DNA of 47,238 bases from JAQUOA01 sp037443785 (GTDB lineage Bacteria > Bacteroidota > Ignavibacteria > UBA10030 > UBA8401): NCBI GenBank assembly GCA_037443785.1, contig JBBINR010000026.1, positions 1-47,238 of the forward strand, written 5' to 3'. Positions 33,729-41,160 of the stretch are shown piece by piece. Every line of letters starts with the position of its first letter. The first letter of the stretch is position 1. Both the position numbers and the translations under genes were made by a program. The notes under the pieces are model-generated. The model saw only the letters and a program-made list of their open reading frames with translations, did no database searches and had not been told where the DNA came from.

Positions 33729-34673
33729 TTATTCGAACAAAGTAAAAGACAGATTTTGCCGTCCTCTCAAAAACTCTTCAGCGTTCATTCGTTTCTTCCC
33801 TTCTAATTGAAGATCGAGAATTTCGAGAACACCTTCTTTTGTTTGAACAAAAATCTGCGTGTTATCTCCCGTTATCTTTATGGAGCCCGGAACAATGTCA
33901 AATGCAGAATTTTTGATTTCGGCAGAATGAATTGAAGTGGAATAAATTTTTAATTGCTTCCCTTCATGCATCGTCCATGCAGCGGGATACGGTGAGAGTC
34001 CGCGAATAAAATCGTGATTTTTTTTTGCAGATTGGTTCCAATTGATACGGCACGTTTCTTTGAAAATCTTCGGTGCCGGTGAAGCCAGGGAATGGTCTTG
34101 AATATATGGATTTGCCTTTCCGATTTCAATCAACCGTACAGTTTGAAGAACAATCTCAGCACCAACTTCAGAAAGAACATCATGCAATTCTCCTGCATCC
34201 ATGTCGTCGCGAATCGCTACGCGCGCCTGTAAGATTACATTTCCGGTATCGACTTTATCTTGTAAAAAAAATGTCGTGACACCGGATTCTTTTTCACCGT
34301 TGATGATTGCCCAATTAATCGGCGCCGCACCGCGGTATTTTGGCAGTAACGATGCATGGAGATTGAATGAGCCTTTGGACGGAATTGTGTACACTTCTTT
34401 GGGAAGAATGCGGAATGCAACGATGACGAAAAGATCGGGTTTGAGATTTCTTAACGCAGAAATAAAATTTGAATCTTTAAGATTTTCAGGTTGAAGGACC
34501 GGAAGAGAATGTTTCAACGCACATTCTTTTACTGCCGTAAAACTCATTTGTTGTCCGCGTCCGCGCGGTTTATCTGGGGCCGTGACAACGGCAGAAACGA
34601 TGTAATGATTGGCGAGAAGAATTTTCAAACTTGGGACTGCAAATTCCGGAGTCCCCATGAAGACAATATTCAT
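33729..34673 (-). CDS. fmt: Methionyl-tRNA formyltransferase
   Basis: Cytoplasmic enzyme of about 314 aa that formylates initiator Met-tRNA using 10-formyl-THF. MNIVFMGTPEFAVPSLKILL starts the formyltransferase domain; HASLLPKYRGAAPINWAIIN is the catalytic/folate-binding segment with the Asn-His-Asp triad region (FNLHASLL, GVTTFFLQDKVDTG). The C-terminal OB-like tRNA-binding part begins near 205. Start ATG 34673 is used rather than an upstream TTG. It lies 42 nt after def, so the deformylase-formyltransferase pair is together, as in many bacteria. Confidence 0.95.
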   Translation of the reverse strand: MNIVFMGTPEFAVPSLKILLANHYIVSAVVTAPDKPRGRGQQMSFTAVKECALKHSLPVLQPENLKDSNFISALRNLKPDLFVIVAFRILPKEVYTIPSKGSFNLHASLLPKYRGAAPINWAIINGEKESGVTTFFLQDKVDTGNVILQARVAIRDDMDAGELHDVLSEVGAEIVLQTVRLIEIGKANPYIQDHSLASPAPKIFKETCRINWNQSAKKNHDFIRGLSPYPAAWTMHEGKQLKIYSTSIHSAEIKNSAFDIVPGSIKITGDNTQIFVQTKEGVLEILDLQLEGKKRMNAEEFLRGRQNLSFTLFE

Positions 34674-34715
34674 TGAAGTCAAAAATTTAAATGAAATGTA
34701 ACGAGCCTGTTGCCG

Positions 34716-35297
34716 TTATTTTTTGGGCTTTGAACTTTTTGCTTTTGATTTTACGGGAGCTGCAACAACTTCATATTGAGTTTCTATATCGCCTTTTGAA
34801 ATTTTGGTAAGCTTGCTCTTTAACAATGTTCGCTTGGTTGCGCTGAGATGGTCGGTAAAGAGAATTCCATTCAAGTGATCGATTTCATGCAATAATACGC
34901 GCGCCAATAATCCGTCTGCTTCGATCGTATGTTTTTTCATGGAAATATCGTCATACCGAAGTGTGATTTTCTCTGCACGCCAGATTTTTTCTCGGATATC
35001 GGGTATGCTTAAACATCCTTCTTCAAATTCCCATTCGCCTTCTTCGTCAATCACTTCCGGATTGATCACAACCATCGGCTTCGTTTCTTTGCCGGATTCC
35101 GTTTCAGAAATATCAACGACCAAAATTTGTTTTTGTACTCCGACTTGATTCGCGGCGAGACCTATACCATTTGCGATATTCATTGTCTCAAACATATTCT
35201 GAATTAACGCGATATCTGCATCGGTTATTTCTGAAACCGTTTTTGTTTTTCTCTTGAGAACTTCGTTGCCATATAAATAAATTGGTAGAGTTGCCAT
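34716..35297 (-). CDS. def: Peptide deformylase
   Basis: Fe/Zn enzyme of 193 aa removing the formyl group from nascent proteins. The three PDF motifs are intact: GIGLAANQVGVQ, EEGCLSIPD (metal Cys) and LLHEIDHLNGILF (HExxH). A Lys/Ser-rich tail (AAPVKSKAKSSKPKK) extends beyond the usual end. Start is ATG 35297. It pairs with fmt immediately downstream. The upstream gap (about 35 nt) separates it from the NlpC/P60 lipoprotein gene. Confidence 0.96.
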   Translation of the reverse strand: MATLPIYLYGNEVLKRKTKTVSEITDADIALIQNMFETMNIANGIGLAANQVGVQKQILVVDISETESGKETKPMVVINPEVIDEEGEWEFEEGCLSIPDIREKIWRAEKITLRYDDISMKKHTIEADGLLARVLLHEIDHLNGILFTDHLSATKRTLLKSKLTKISKGDIETQYEVVAAPVKSKAKSSKPKK

Positions 35298-35332
35298 TGC
35301 TCAATCCTGAACTTTAAAACTATTACGAGAAA

Positions 35333-36010
35333 TTATTGTAAGACTCTTCTTGCCCCGGTGTAGCGCTTTTTATAATAGGAAGAATACATCGACGATAACG
35401 TTACTCCGAAACTGACGCTGGCATGGGCAAACATGTCATCACCGATATAGATTCCGACATGCGACGGATCATGCCCGGTCGTATTAAAAAAAATCAAGTC
35501 GCCGAACTTCAAATTGTCCTGTACAATTGATGTTCCGAGTTTCACTTGTTCCTCAGTTGTTCTCGGCAGTTCCATTCCGGCGCTTTCTTTAAATATTTGC
35601 TGAGTAAATCCCGAACAATCGGTTCCCGATTTTGAAGCTTTACTGTATTCATACGGCGTGCCCATCCACGCTAAAATTGCATCCATCATTTTCTGCTGCT
35701 CAAATGTCTCCGGGGGTTTTGTCGAAGCGGACGGAGATGCATTTTTGATGTCCGGTGCATGCGACGATTCACTTTTGTGAACCGGTTCAGTTTTTGACGA
35801 ACTAAAACGCTCATGGACTTTTTTTACATCAACCTTCTTGTCATCCTCCCGGGTCTCTTCTTCAGCTTCTTTTGATGAAAAACGAATACTTCCTTTTTTA
35901 TGATGTTCTTCTTTCTTTGTCTCTTTTTTTTCTGAACCTGCAAAACGTGGAGAAGAGGCACCACAGCCTGTAAGAAGAAGTCCACAACAAAGTACTATCC
36001 ATATTTTCAT
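35333..36010 (-). CDS. NlpC/P60 (C40) family peptidase, lipoprotein
   Basis: Peptidoglycan endopeptidase of 225 aa. A lipoprotein signal (MKIWIVLCCGLLLTGCGASS) puts Cys16 as the lipidated residue. A Lys/Glu-rich low-complexity region (about 25-100) probably spaces it from the membrane. The catalytic domain has MGTPYEYSKASKSGTDCSGF (Cys nucleophile in DCSGF), LPRTTEEQVKLG, and DPSHVGIYIGDDMFAHAS (catalytic His). It likely cleaves the D-Glu-mDAP bond in the periplasm. It follows rpoD after an intrinsic terminator, so it is transcribed separately. Confidence 0.93.
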   Translation of the reverse strand: MKIWIVLCCGLLLTGCGASSPRFAGSEKKETKKEEHHKKGSIRFSSKEAEEETREDDKKVDVKKVHERFSSSKTEPVHKSESSHAPDIKNASPSASTKPPETFEQQKMMDAILAWMGTPYEYSKASKSGTDCSGFTQQIFKESAGMELPRTTEEQVKLGTSIVQDNLKFGDLIFFNTTGHDPSHVGIYIGDDMFAHASVSFGVTLSSMYSSYYKKRYTGARRVLQ

Positions 36011-36043
36011 TGAACTAATTTACAAAAAAAACTGAAGTTTCAG

Positions 36044-36074
36044 AAATAAAAAACCCGTTCACAAAGAACGGGTT
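36044..36074 (-). terminator. Rho-independent terminator after rpoD
   Basis: On the minus strand the arms AACCCGTTC and GAACGGGTT (36052-36060 with 36066-36074) pair over 9 bp around a 5-nt loop, followed directly by TTTTTTATTT. It sits 26 nt after the rpoD stop and before the NlpC/P60 gene. This is a textbook intrinsic terminator. Confidence 0.9.
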
Positions 36075-36099
36075 GTGATGCTGCAACATCTCTCTGCCG

Positions 36100-36957
36100 T
36101 TATCCGAGATATGAGCGAAGGTTTTTGCTTCGGGACGCATGACGTAACCGGCGGATTGCTTTTTCTTTGATCTGACGAACGCGCTCGCGTGTCAGATTAA
36201 ATTTTTCTCCAATCTCTTCCAGTGTCAACGAATGTTCTTTTTGAAGTCCGAAATACAGACGAATCACTTCGGATTCACGTTCACTTAACGTCGCTAATGC
36301 CCGTTTCACTTCTTCTTTTAACGATTCTTCCATTAATATAGAATCAGGGGACGGTTGGCGTTCATCGTGAATCACATCAAGCAATCGATTGTCTTCACCT
36401 TGTGCAAACGGAGCATCGACGGAAAGATGCCGTCCGGAAATCTTCAATGTATCGGCAACTTCGAACACGGACATATCGAGTTCTTCCGCAAGTTCGCTCG
36501 CACTCGGCTCACGCTCAAATTCCTGTTCCAATTGACTGAACGCTTTCCCGATTTTGTTCAATGCACCGACACGGTTCAAGGGCAAACGTACAATACGCGA
36601 TTGCTCCGCAAGCGCCTGAAGAATTGACTGGCGGATCCACCACACGGCGTACGAGATAAATTTAAATCCGCGCGTTTCATCAAAACGTTTTGCCGCTTTG
36701 ATAAGCCCAAGATTTCCCTCGTTGATAAGATCGCCAAGTGACAATCCTTGATTCTGATATTGTTTGGCAACGCTCACAACGAAACGTAAATTAGCTTTCG
36801 TTAATTTTTCAAGAGATCGTTGATCGCCTTTTTTAATCCGTTTTGCAAGATCAATTTCTTCATCGGGAGTTAGTAGGTCCACCTTTCCAATTTCCTGAAG
36901 ATATTTATCGAGCGATTGACTTTCTCTGTTTGTATACTGTTTGGTTATTTTCACCAT
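36100..36957 (-). CDS. rpoD: RNA polymerase primary sigma factor (RpoD/SigA type, short form)
   Basis: Sigma-70 factor of 285 aa. Region 1.2 opens TNRESQSLDKYLQEIGKVDL. Region 2 has KANLRFVVSVAKQYQNQGLS, GDLINEGNLGLIKAAKRFD and FKFISYAVWWIRQSI (-10 recognition and melting). Region 3 follows (LDVIHDERQPSPD), then region 4 with FGLQKEHSLTLEEIGEKFN and LTRERVRQIKEKAIRRLRH (-35 recognition). Region 1.1 is missing, as in the Bacteroidota/Chlorobiota housekeeping sigma, which recognises promoters that differ from the E. coli consensus. It has its own terminator. Confidence 0.95.
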   Translation of the reverse strand: MVKITKQYTNRESQSLDKYLQEIGKVDLLTPDEEIDLAKRIKKGDQRSLEKLTKANLRFVVSVAKQYQNQGLSLGDLINEGNLGLIKAAKRFDETRGFKFISYAVWWIRQSILQALAEQSRIVRLPLNRVGALNKIGKAFSQLEQEFEREPSASELAEELDMSVFEVADTLKISGRHLSVDAPFAQGEDNRLLDVIHDERQPSPDSILMEESLKEEVKRALATLSERESEVIRLYFGLQKEHSLTLEEIGEKFNLTRERVRQIKEKAIRRLRHASRSKNLRSYLG

Positions 36958-37013
36958 TACTGATTCACCTATATTGTAAATACTGCGAGTACCTGATACT
37001 CTGAATTAATTTT

Positions 37014-37214
37014 CTAACAACACACTTTCTTTTTCTGCTTTGACGGGCATTGCACCGATCCGTAACTGCAAAAGACACAGCAGTCACCGGCTTTTGGTTT
37101 TAAAATTTTTTTACACTGCGCACACTCATAAAAAAATTGACATGCATCAACAGGCATAGTCTCTTCTTTTTGAAATCCGCATAACGGACACGTAATTATT
37201 GATTGCACGGTCAC
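37014..37214 (-). CDS. Small Cys-rich protein with conserved GDCC motif
   Basis: Cytoplasmic protein of 66 aa with 11 Cys, starting at GTG 37214. Pattern: ITCPLCGFQKEETMPVDACQ, then FYECAQCKKILKPK, then AGDCCVFCSYGSVQCP, ending KKKVCC. The CPxCG and CxxC pairs look like a zinc ribbon, and the GDCCVFCSYG block recurs in small uncharacterised proteins of many bacteria, often near metal or mercury genes. Its start overlaps the stop of the second EutN/CcmL gene by 4 nt (GTGA), so the three genes are coupled. A metal-binding or redox role is inferred; no function is established to my knowledge. Confidence 0.75.
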   Translation of the reverse strand: MTVQSIITCPLCGFQKEETMPVDACQFFYECAQCKKILKPKAGDCCVFCSYGSVQCPSKQKKKVCC

Positions 37215-37480
37215 TGTTTTACGTCAATCCTGTCAACAATTCCAACAATGCTGGCATCCACCGGAGCCATATCGACCGGCAGCGGAATCACCGCTTCTGC
37301 CGCTGTAATATAGAACACGGTTTCACCCGTTCCTGCTCCCACCGTATCAACAGCAACAATCGGAGAGCCGACATTCTTTTGGTGCGCATCGATCGGCTGT
37401 ATAAACTGCATCGTAAAACTCTTGAGCTGTTCATCTTTCCGAGTTGCCCACACTGTGCCGATCACTTTTGCAAGGAACAT
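37211..37480 (-). CDS. EutN/CcmL family microcompartment vertex protein (second)
   Basis: Protein of 89 aa matching the pentameric vertex (BMC-P) family that caps polyhedral bacterial microcompartments. MFLAKVIGTVWATRKDEQL is the family opening; PIVAVDTVGAGTGETVFYIT holds the conserved 'D-x-VGAG-GE-V' turn; the C-terminal PVDASIVGIVDRID strand completes the beta-barrel. It overlaps the preceding copy by 1 nt and the following GDCC gene by 4 nt. No BMC hexamer shell gene is in the window, so it may be a satellite or a repurposed vertex protein. Confidence 0.88.
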   Translation of the reverse strand: MFLAKVIGTVWATRKDEQLKSFTMQFIQPIDAHQKNVGSPIVAVDTVGAGTGETVFYITAAEAVIPLPVDMAPVDASIVGIVDRIDVKQ

Positions 37481-37749
37481 TATTCGCTCACGTCAAGTTT
37501 ATCTACCACCGCCATAATCACGGCATCAACCGGCTTATTTTTCGTTTGCACTGTTTGACGCGCAGAACTTCCGGTCGCAACCAGCACAACATCGCCCACA
37601 CCGGCTTGCACCGTATTGACGGCAACAACAAATTGATCCTTCAATGTATAATTAAGATCAACATGCTTCACAATCTGTAAAGACATGCCGACAAGGTTTT
37701 CATCTTTTCTGGTAGCCCATACCGTTCCGACAACTTTTCCGAGAATCAT
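37480..37749 (-). CDS. EutN/CcmL family microcompartment vertex protein (first)
   Basis: Protein of 89 aa from the same family as the next gene. MILGKVVGTVWATRKDENLVG and the turn VVAVNTVQAGVGDVVLVATG are diagnostic, and SSARQT matches the family's G-SSAR block. It ends PVDAVIMAVVDKLDVSE. The two copies share the GTVWATRKDE opening but differ through the middle, so they arose by an older duplication. The TAATG junction couples them. Upstream (79 nt) is phosphopentomutase. Confidence 0.9.
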   Translation of the reverse strand: MILGKVVGTVWATRKDENLVGMSLQIVKHVDLNYTLKDQFVVAVNTVQAGVGDVVLVATGSSARQTVQTKNKPVDAVIMAVVDKLDVSE

Positions 37750-37828
37750 AATAACTCACTGTTAAGTAAGTATATCGTTTGGCCGAAGGACCATAATCTT
37801 TTTTTGGCTGTTGAATTTTACTTTTCTA

Positions 37829-39013
37829 TTAGACGATTGAACGCAAGAAACTGTTTCCCTTAATTTCATCGGTATCTAAACCGAAATAATCGACAATCGT
37901 TTTCCCCAGATCGGCAAACGTCTCACGCACGCCGACATTAATTCCCTTTTTCCCATTTGGAGAATAGGTGACAAGAGGAACATATTCACGCGAATGATCG
38001 GTACTGTTATCCGTCGGATCGTTGCCATGATCAGCGGTCAAGATCAAGAGATCATTCTCTTTCAGCGTTGAAAGAATGCGGGGAAGCTGCTGATCAAAAT
38101 ATTCCAGCGCATGTTGCATCCCTTTCGGATCCTGACGATGTCCATATAATGCATCAAAATCTACCAAATTGGTAAAGATAAATCCGTTTGGAGTTTTTTT
38201 TGCCCACTCGATTGTTTCTTCAATTCCCTCAGCATTCGATTTCGTATGAATTTTTTCTTTCAAACTTTTTCCGGCAAACAAGTCGTCAATTTTTCCAATG
38301 GCGATCGTCGGGATATTGTTGTCATACATGACATCGAGCATCGTTGTGCCGGGAGGAAACAGTGAAAAATCTCTTCTGCTGGTCGTCCTCTTGTAATTTC
38401 CCTTCGTGCCGATAAAGGGACGGGCAATCACTCGACCAACGGCATGTTCATTAATCATGACATCATAACGCGCAATATTGCAAATCTCATACAGTCGTTC
38501 CAACGGAATCACATCCTCATTCGCGGCAATTTGAAAAACCGAATCAGCTGACGTGTACACAATCGGGCATTTGGTCCGTTCATGCTCTTCGCCGAGTTCA
38601 GCAATAATTTCCGTTCCCGACGCGGCTTTGTTGCCAAGGATTTTTTTAAATCCGGTTAACGCACAAAATTTCGAAACAACTGAATCCGGAAATCCGTTCG
38701 GATAATAGGGAAAATCTTTTTCAAGAATTATTCCTGAAATTTCCCAATGACCGGTCGTACTGTCTTTCCCTTTTGACACTTCACGCATTTTTCCGTAACA
38801 GCCGCTTGCCTTTGGCGTCGAAGCAACTCCTTCAATCGGCGCAATGTTTCCGAGACCAAGCAAAGCCATTGAAGGAAGTTTTATTCCCCCAACAACTTTC
38901 GCCGTATTGCACAGCGTGTTGGTTCCCGTATCACCGTAGACTGAGGCATCAGGAGCTTCACCGATGCCGACGCCGTCTAAGACGATGCAAATTATTTTTC
39001 CGTTTTTTTCCAC
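37829..39013 (-). CDS. deoB: Phosphopentomutase
   Basis: Cytoplasmic enzyme of 394 aa of the alkaline-phosphatase superfamily. It interconverts (deoxy)ribose 1-phosphate and 5-phosphate in nucleoside salvage. IICIVLDGVGIGEAPDAS (metal Asp), VSKGKDSTTGHWEISG (the phospho-Thr site), and LLILTADHGNDPTDNSTDHS (metal Asp/His) are conserved. Start is GTG 39013, 2 nt after the stop of the GGDEF-like gene. The EutN pair lies 79 nt downstream; shared transcription would connect pentose-phosphate chemistry with microcompartment proteins, but this is not proven. Confidence 0.95.
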   Translation of the reverse strand: MEKNGKIICIVLDGVGIGEAPDASVYGDTGTNTLCNTAKVVGGIKLPSMALLGLGNIAPIEGVASTPKASGCYGKMREVSKGKDSTTGHWEISGIILEKDFPYYPNGFPDSVVSKFCALTGFKKILGNKAASGTEIIAELGEEHERTKCPIVYTSADSVFQIAANEDVIPLERLYEICNIARYDVMINEHAVGRVIARPFIGTKGNYKRTTSRRDFSLFPPGTTMLDVMYDNNIPTIAIGKIDDLFAGKSLKEKIHTKSNAEGIEETIEWAKKTPNGFIFTNLVDFDALYGHRQDPKGMQHALEYFDQQLPRILSTLKENDLLILTADHGNDPTDNSTDHSREYVPLVTYSPNGKKGINVGVRETFADLGKTIVDYFGLDTDEIKGNSFLRSIV

Positions 39014-39015
39014 TT

Positions 39016-40893
39016 TTAAAAGACGCGAACAATGTTTCCGCCGGCCCGTTTTGCCTGATCGAGCACGTACGTTGCATTCTTGAGTAATTCTTCTTTTGTC
39101 ATTCTTGCAGCGGCACCGCTTACCCCAATAGTTACTGACACTGAAAAACTTTTACTGTTCACATGAATAATGCTCGACGAAATCGATGTGCGAAGTTTTT
39201 CTGCCCACAAAAAAGCATCGTTCGCCACCGTATCGGCAAGCACCAGGGCAAATGTTGTATCGTCGAAACGTGCAACAATATCATACTCCCGAACGCTTGC
39301 GCGAAGCTGCTGCGAGATGTTCATCAGTGCAGCTTTCTTCCCATCCACGCCGTACCGCTGTTCGATCTCCGGTACATTCGAAACTGAAACAAGCACCAGG
39401 CTGAGATCTTCTGTTCTGTCGGTCGCACGATGAAGTTCGTCGGTCAATCGCGATAAGAAATATTTTTTCGTGAGCGCTCCCGTCAATTCATCGATCACGA
39501 TATGCTCGTTCATAATGGCATTCAATTCAACGATCTCGAGCGCCGTGCTGACCGTTGACGAAAGTGCAGACAACGCCTCGTATTCTTTTTTATCGAACGA
39601 GCCGATTTTCGAGTTGATCACAAGGGACGTTCCGAAACATTTTCCGTTGGAAACAAGAGGCACCGCAATCAGTGCACCGTGTTTCAACACGTCCATTCCC
39701 GATTCGCTGGAATGAAAAACCGGTATCGTATTTTGAGTAAGGACGACATTCTGCACCATGCTCGTGCGAATGGCATTTCCTGCAATGCTGTTTTCAAAAT
39801 CGATCAGCTGCTTGGCCGCAGTAAATTTTCCGTTCGCTCTTGTCCGCACGGATGCAATCGCCCACTGCTGCTGTGTTTCATCAAACAGCACAACGGCCAT
39901 CGCATCCCATGAAACAATCCGTTCAATCTCTTCCAAGAAGCTGTTCACAATCAACGCGACGGTCGGATGAGATGACAATTTCCGCTGTAACCGCGATTCT
40001 GCGTCAAGCAATTTTGCAACATTCATGAGATCGTACTTTTCGGTATAACTGACAAGCATCGCGGAAATCAATTTCGAGAATTGTGCCAGAATCGAAAATG
40101 TTTCATCACCAAATGCATCCTGCGCTTTACTGTCGATCCCGATCACGGCAACCGGTTTTTGCGCCGCTGGATCGTTCGCATAAAAAACCGGCACGCCGAT
40201 AAACGATTTCACATCTTGTAAACTCGTGTAGTACCGGACAATTTCCCGTTCTGACTCCGATGCAATATCGTTGATAACTTCGGGCTGCCCGCTGACGCTA
40301 ATCCGGCTGACAACATCATTGCCGATGTTCATCTTCCGCTCGCCGATAAAGCTGCTGCTGTCGGAAATTTTTGCTTCAACTACGAGCTGATTCGAATCTT
40401 GATTGACCCAAAAAAAAGCAACTGTGTGAGCAAAACATACTTCTTTAATCGCACTTAATGCTTTTTGTAAAAGATTATTGAATTCGCTTTGTGGTTCCAA
40501 ATTGCTCATTAATAATTTCGATGGTGCTTCGACAAAGTCTGAAGCATGGAATCCTTTTTCGGATTTTTGCCGGAGTGCTGGTTCTGCCTGACGGTGCTCC
40601 GGCACCCGTGGTTCCGAGATAAACTCAGTATATAATTCTTCTTCAACTTCTTCTGGCGGTTGATTAAAATCCCTATCGGTAAAATCACCGCCGTTCAAAC
40701 TTTTTTTGGAGCGATATACTTCGAACGCCGCATAAAAAAGAAAAATGCCAATACCAAATGATAATGCATTGGTCATTGGCTCATTGCTCCACATGCCTAA
40801 AAATGCAAGAAGGACTCCAATGCCTGCAAGAATGCCCTCTTCGAAATATTTTTGCAGTTGAAAATGGGCGATCTCCTGCTCTTTTTCTGGCAT
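39016..40893 (-). CDS. Membrane protein with two GAF domains and a degenerate GGDEF domain
   Basis: Protein of 625 aa. Two N-terminal membrane helices (ILAGIGVLLAFLGMW; ALSFGIGIFLFYAAFEVY) are followed by an acidic linker, GAF-like sensor domains at about 140-290 and 310-465, and a GGDEF fold at about 475-625 (HIVIDELTGALTKKYFLSRL). The signature loop reads ARFDDTTFALVLAD where active cyclases have RxGGDEF, so diguanylate cyclase activity is probably lost. It may sense a small ligand through GAF and bind or signal through the inactive domain. It is divergent from the manC-like gene and lies 2 nt before deoB. Confidence 0.85.
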   Translation of the reverse strand: MPEKEQEIAHFQLQKYFEEGILAGIGVLLAFLGMWSNEPMTNALSFGIGIFLFYAAFEVYRSKKSLNGGDFTDRDFNQPPEEVEEELYTEFISEPRVPEHRQAEPALRQKSEKGFHASDFVEAPSKLLMSNLEPQSEFNNLLQKALSAIKEVCFAHTVAFFWVNQDSNQLVVEAKISDSSSFIGERKMNIGNDVVSRISVSGQPEVINDIASESEREIVRYYTSLQDVKSFIGVPVFYANDPAAQKPVAVIGIDSKAQDAFGDETFSILAQFSKLISAMLVSYTEKYDLMNVAKLLDAESRLQRKLSSHPTVALIVNSFLEEIERIVSWDAMAVVLFDETQQQWAIASVRTRANGKFTAAKQLIDFENSIAGNAIRTSMVQNVVLTQNTIPVFHSSESGMDVLKHGALIAVPLVSNGKCFGTSLVINSKIGSFDKKEYEALSALSSTVSTALEIVELNAIMNEHIVIDELTGALTKKYFLSRLTDELHRATDRTEDLSLVLVSVSNVPEIEQRYGVDGKKAALMNISQQLRASVREYDIVARFDDTTFALVLADTVANDAFLWAEKLRTSISSSIIHVNSKSFSVSVTIGVSGAAARMTKEELLKNATYVLDQAKRAGGNIVRVF

Positions 40894-41049
40894 CTTTTGA
40901 GTCCTTGGACGTAAAGAAATCGCAAATTGTTCTTAATTTATTCAATATAAGCAGGAAAGTCAATCATGATTTCACATTTTGGACATAATCGAGAAGAATC
41001 CGTCAAAAAAAAATTTCGGCAATTTGTCATGATTTTTTATCTAAAATGA

Positions 41050-41078
41050 TTGCGGTACTATCAATTTTTATTTACAAT
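41050..41078 (+). promoter_or_regulatory. Candidate sigma-70-like promoter of the nucleotidyltransferase gene
   Basis: TTGCGG (41050-41055), a 17-nt spacer and TACAAT (41073-41078) precede ATG 41161 by about 80 nt. The -10 differs from TATAAT by one base; the -35 is weak. It is a position-plausible guess in a 267-bp gap that otherwise shows no gene. Confidence 0.35.
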
Positions 41079-41160
41079 CTTACTATTGGAGACAGCGAAA
41101 TTTTTACGATGCTCCATGTTAACAAGACCCCACAACTAATCTCACCAAGCGAGTACGACT

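Noticed and set aside
36987..37003. GAGTA/TACTC dyad upstream of rpoD
   Set aside because: Five-bp arms are expected by chance; no further support.
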